A DNA stretch of 43,779 bases from Betaproteobacteria bacterium HGW-Betaproteobacteria-18 (lineage in GTDB: Bacteria; Pseudomonadota; Gammaproteobacteria; Burkholderiales; Burkholderiaceae_C). Position 1 is the first letter of the stretch; each line of letters begins with the position of its first letter. The translations under genes and the position numbers were made by a program. Under the pieces are notes generated by a model. The model saw only the letters and a program-made list of their open reading frames with translations. It did no database searches and had not been told where the DNA came from. The stretch covers positions 1 to 43,779 of the forward strand of contig PHCO01000004.1 of NCBI GenBank assembly GCA_002842265.1, read 5' to 3'. Shown in pieces: positions 43,044-43,779 of the stretch.

Positions 43044-43779
43044 CTACCAGGCGTGTAGCACGTTGTCCGGAAAGCTGCCATTTTTGACCGCTTGTACATA
43101 CGCCTGCATGGCTTCCTTGATGCCGTGCTGGCCTTGCACGCCAGGCAGGTCGGCCATGAAGTTGCGTACAAACCTGGGCATCTTGCCCAGGTTCAGCCCC
43201 AGCATGTCATGCAATACCAGCACCTGGCCCGCCGTGCCGCTACCGGCCCCAATGCCAATGGTGGGGCAGTGGGCTAGCTCGGTGGTGAGCTCAGCCGACA
43301 AGGCGGCGGGCACCATTTCAAGCACCAGCAGGGAGGCACCGGCCTCTTGCAGTTCATGCGCGTGGCGCTTCATGATGGCGGCCGACTCAACCGTTTTACC
43401 CTGTACCCGGTAGCCGCCCAGGGCGTGCACGGTTTGTGGCGTTAGTCCCAGATGGGCACAGACCGGGATGCCGCGTTCCACCAGAAAACGCACGGTCTCG
43501 GTGGTCCAGCCTCCGCCCTCCAACTTGACCATGTGGGCACCGGCCTGCATCAGCACGGCGGCGCTGCGCAGCGCTTGTTCTTTCGATTCCTGGTAGGTGC
43601 CATAGGGCAGGTCGCCAACGATCCAGGCCGTGCCTTGCACCCGGCGCACACCACGCGTCACACTTTCGACGTGGTAGCGCATGGTCTCCAACGACACGCC
43701 CACGGTGCTGCTCAAACCCTGGCACACCATGCCCAGTGAATCGCCGATCAGAATGCAATCCACGCCAGCGGCATCGGCC
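43044..43779 (-). CDS. panB: 3-methyl-2-oxobutanoate hydroxymethyltransferase PanB (5' end outside window)
   Basis: PanB adds a hydroxymethyl group from methylene-THF to 2-oxoisovalerate to make ketopantoate. The frame is open to the window end ([21 protein letters not shown]), so the N-terminal 30 or so residues are missing. Visible motifs are GDSLGMV (metal-binding Asp), [15 protein letters not shown] and the [20 protein letters not shown] stretch; family members usually have C or P where this one has S-G. The C-terminal FPDNVLHAW is near the usual end. panB precedes panC in transcription. Confidence 0.95.
   Translation of the reverse strand, partial: ADAAGVDCILIGDSLGMVCQGLSSTVGVSLETMRYHVESVTRGVRRVQGTAWIVGDLPYGTYQESKEQALRSAAVLMQAGAHMVKLEGGGWTTETVRFLVERGIPVCAHLGLTPQTVHALGGYRVQGKTVESAAIMKRHAHELQEAGASLLVLEMVPAALSAELTTELAHCPTIGIGAGSGTAGQVLVLHDMLGLNLGKMPRFVRNFMADLPGVQGQHGIKEAMQAYVQAVKNGSFPDNVLHAW

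Overview
The window reads as chromosomal DNA from a Burkholderiales betaproteobacterium, most likely family Comamonadaceae (a Rhodoferax/Polaromonas-like organism). I infer this from the housekeeping gene order (argJ-ATPase-mutT facing yacG-zapD-coaE-pilD-pilC; TPR-lolB-ispE-tRNA-Gln-prs-rplY-pth; rapZ-recN-nadK facing hrcA), the GC-rich codon use and the protein sequences. No database search was possible.

Region 1 (1-27.2 kb) is dense housekeeping DNA. It holds the 3' end of secA, an ATGA-coupled argJ/AAA-ATPase/NUDIX trio, and the opposing yacG, zapD, coaE, pilD, pilC, esterase and ftsY genes. A zinc-peptidase M16 pair follows (one catalytic, one without the zinc motif), then rsmD, coaD, a universal stress protein and a 2[4Fe-4S] ferredoxin. 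Next is a long minus-strand block: a TPR protein, lolB, ispE, tRNA-Gln, prs, rplY, pth and a DUF4124 protein. The DNA-repair genes mutM and mutY face rapZ-recN-nadK, with hrcA and a CAU-anticodon tRNA (probably tRNA-Ile2) behind them.

Region 2 (27.2-42 kb) is accessory and metabolic. A divergent LysR gene opens a 14-kb run of plus-strand genes: a ketopantoate-reductase-like enzyme, a VOC protein, a MaoC hydratase, a CaiB/BaiF CoA-transferase, a shikimate dehydrogenase paralogue, a TetR regulator, a complete TRAP transporter (DctQ, DctM, DctP), a Gfo/Idh/MocA oxidoreductase, a type II dehydroquinase paralogue, a second and divergent shikimate-dehydrogenase-like protein, an HMG-CoA-lyase-like enzyme and an AEC-family carrier. 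The run ends in two decayed genes: a thioesterase with an internal deletion and a frameshifted amidohydrolase. Taken together this looks like an uncharacterised pathway in which TRAP imports an acid, shikimate-type enzymes oxidise and dehydrate it, and it is then activated with CoA and cleaved by an aldolase-type lyase. This is the best candidate for an undescribed system here. A promoter with a perfect palindrome over its start site lies between tetR and the TRAP genes, and three ATTGCA-type boxes lie between lysR and the first enzyme gene.

Region 3 (42-43.8 kb) holds panC and the 5'-truncated panB, both on the minus strand.

Interspersed repeats are a second theme. MITE-like elements with GTCATTGCGAG-type ends fill most gaps of the accessory region but are not seen in the housekeeping region. 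A different REP-like hairpin family occurs twice between mutY and rapZ and once between panC and panB. In two places (mutY and the ketopantoate-reductase-like gene) a repeat supplies the last codons and the stop codon of a protein.
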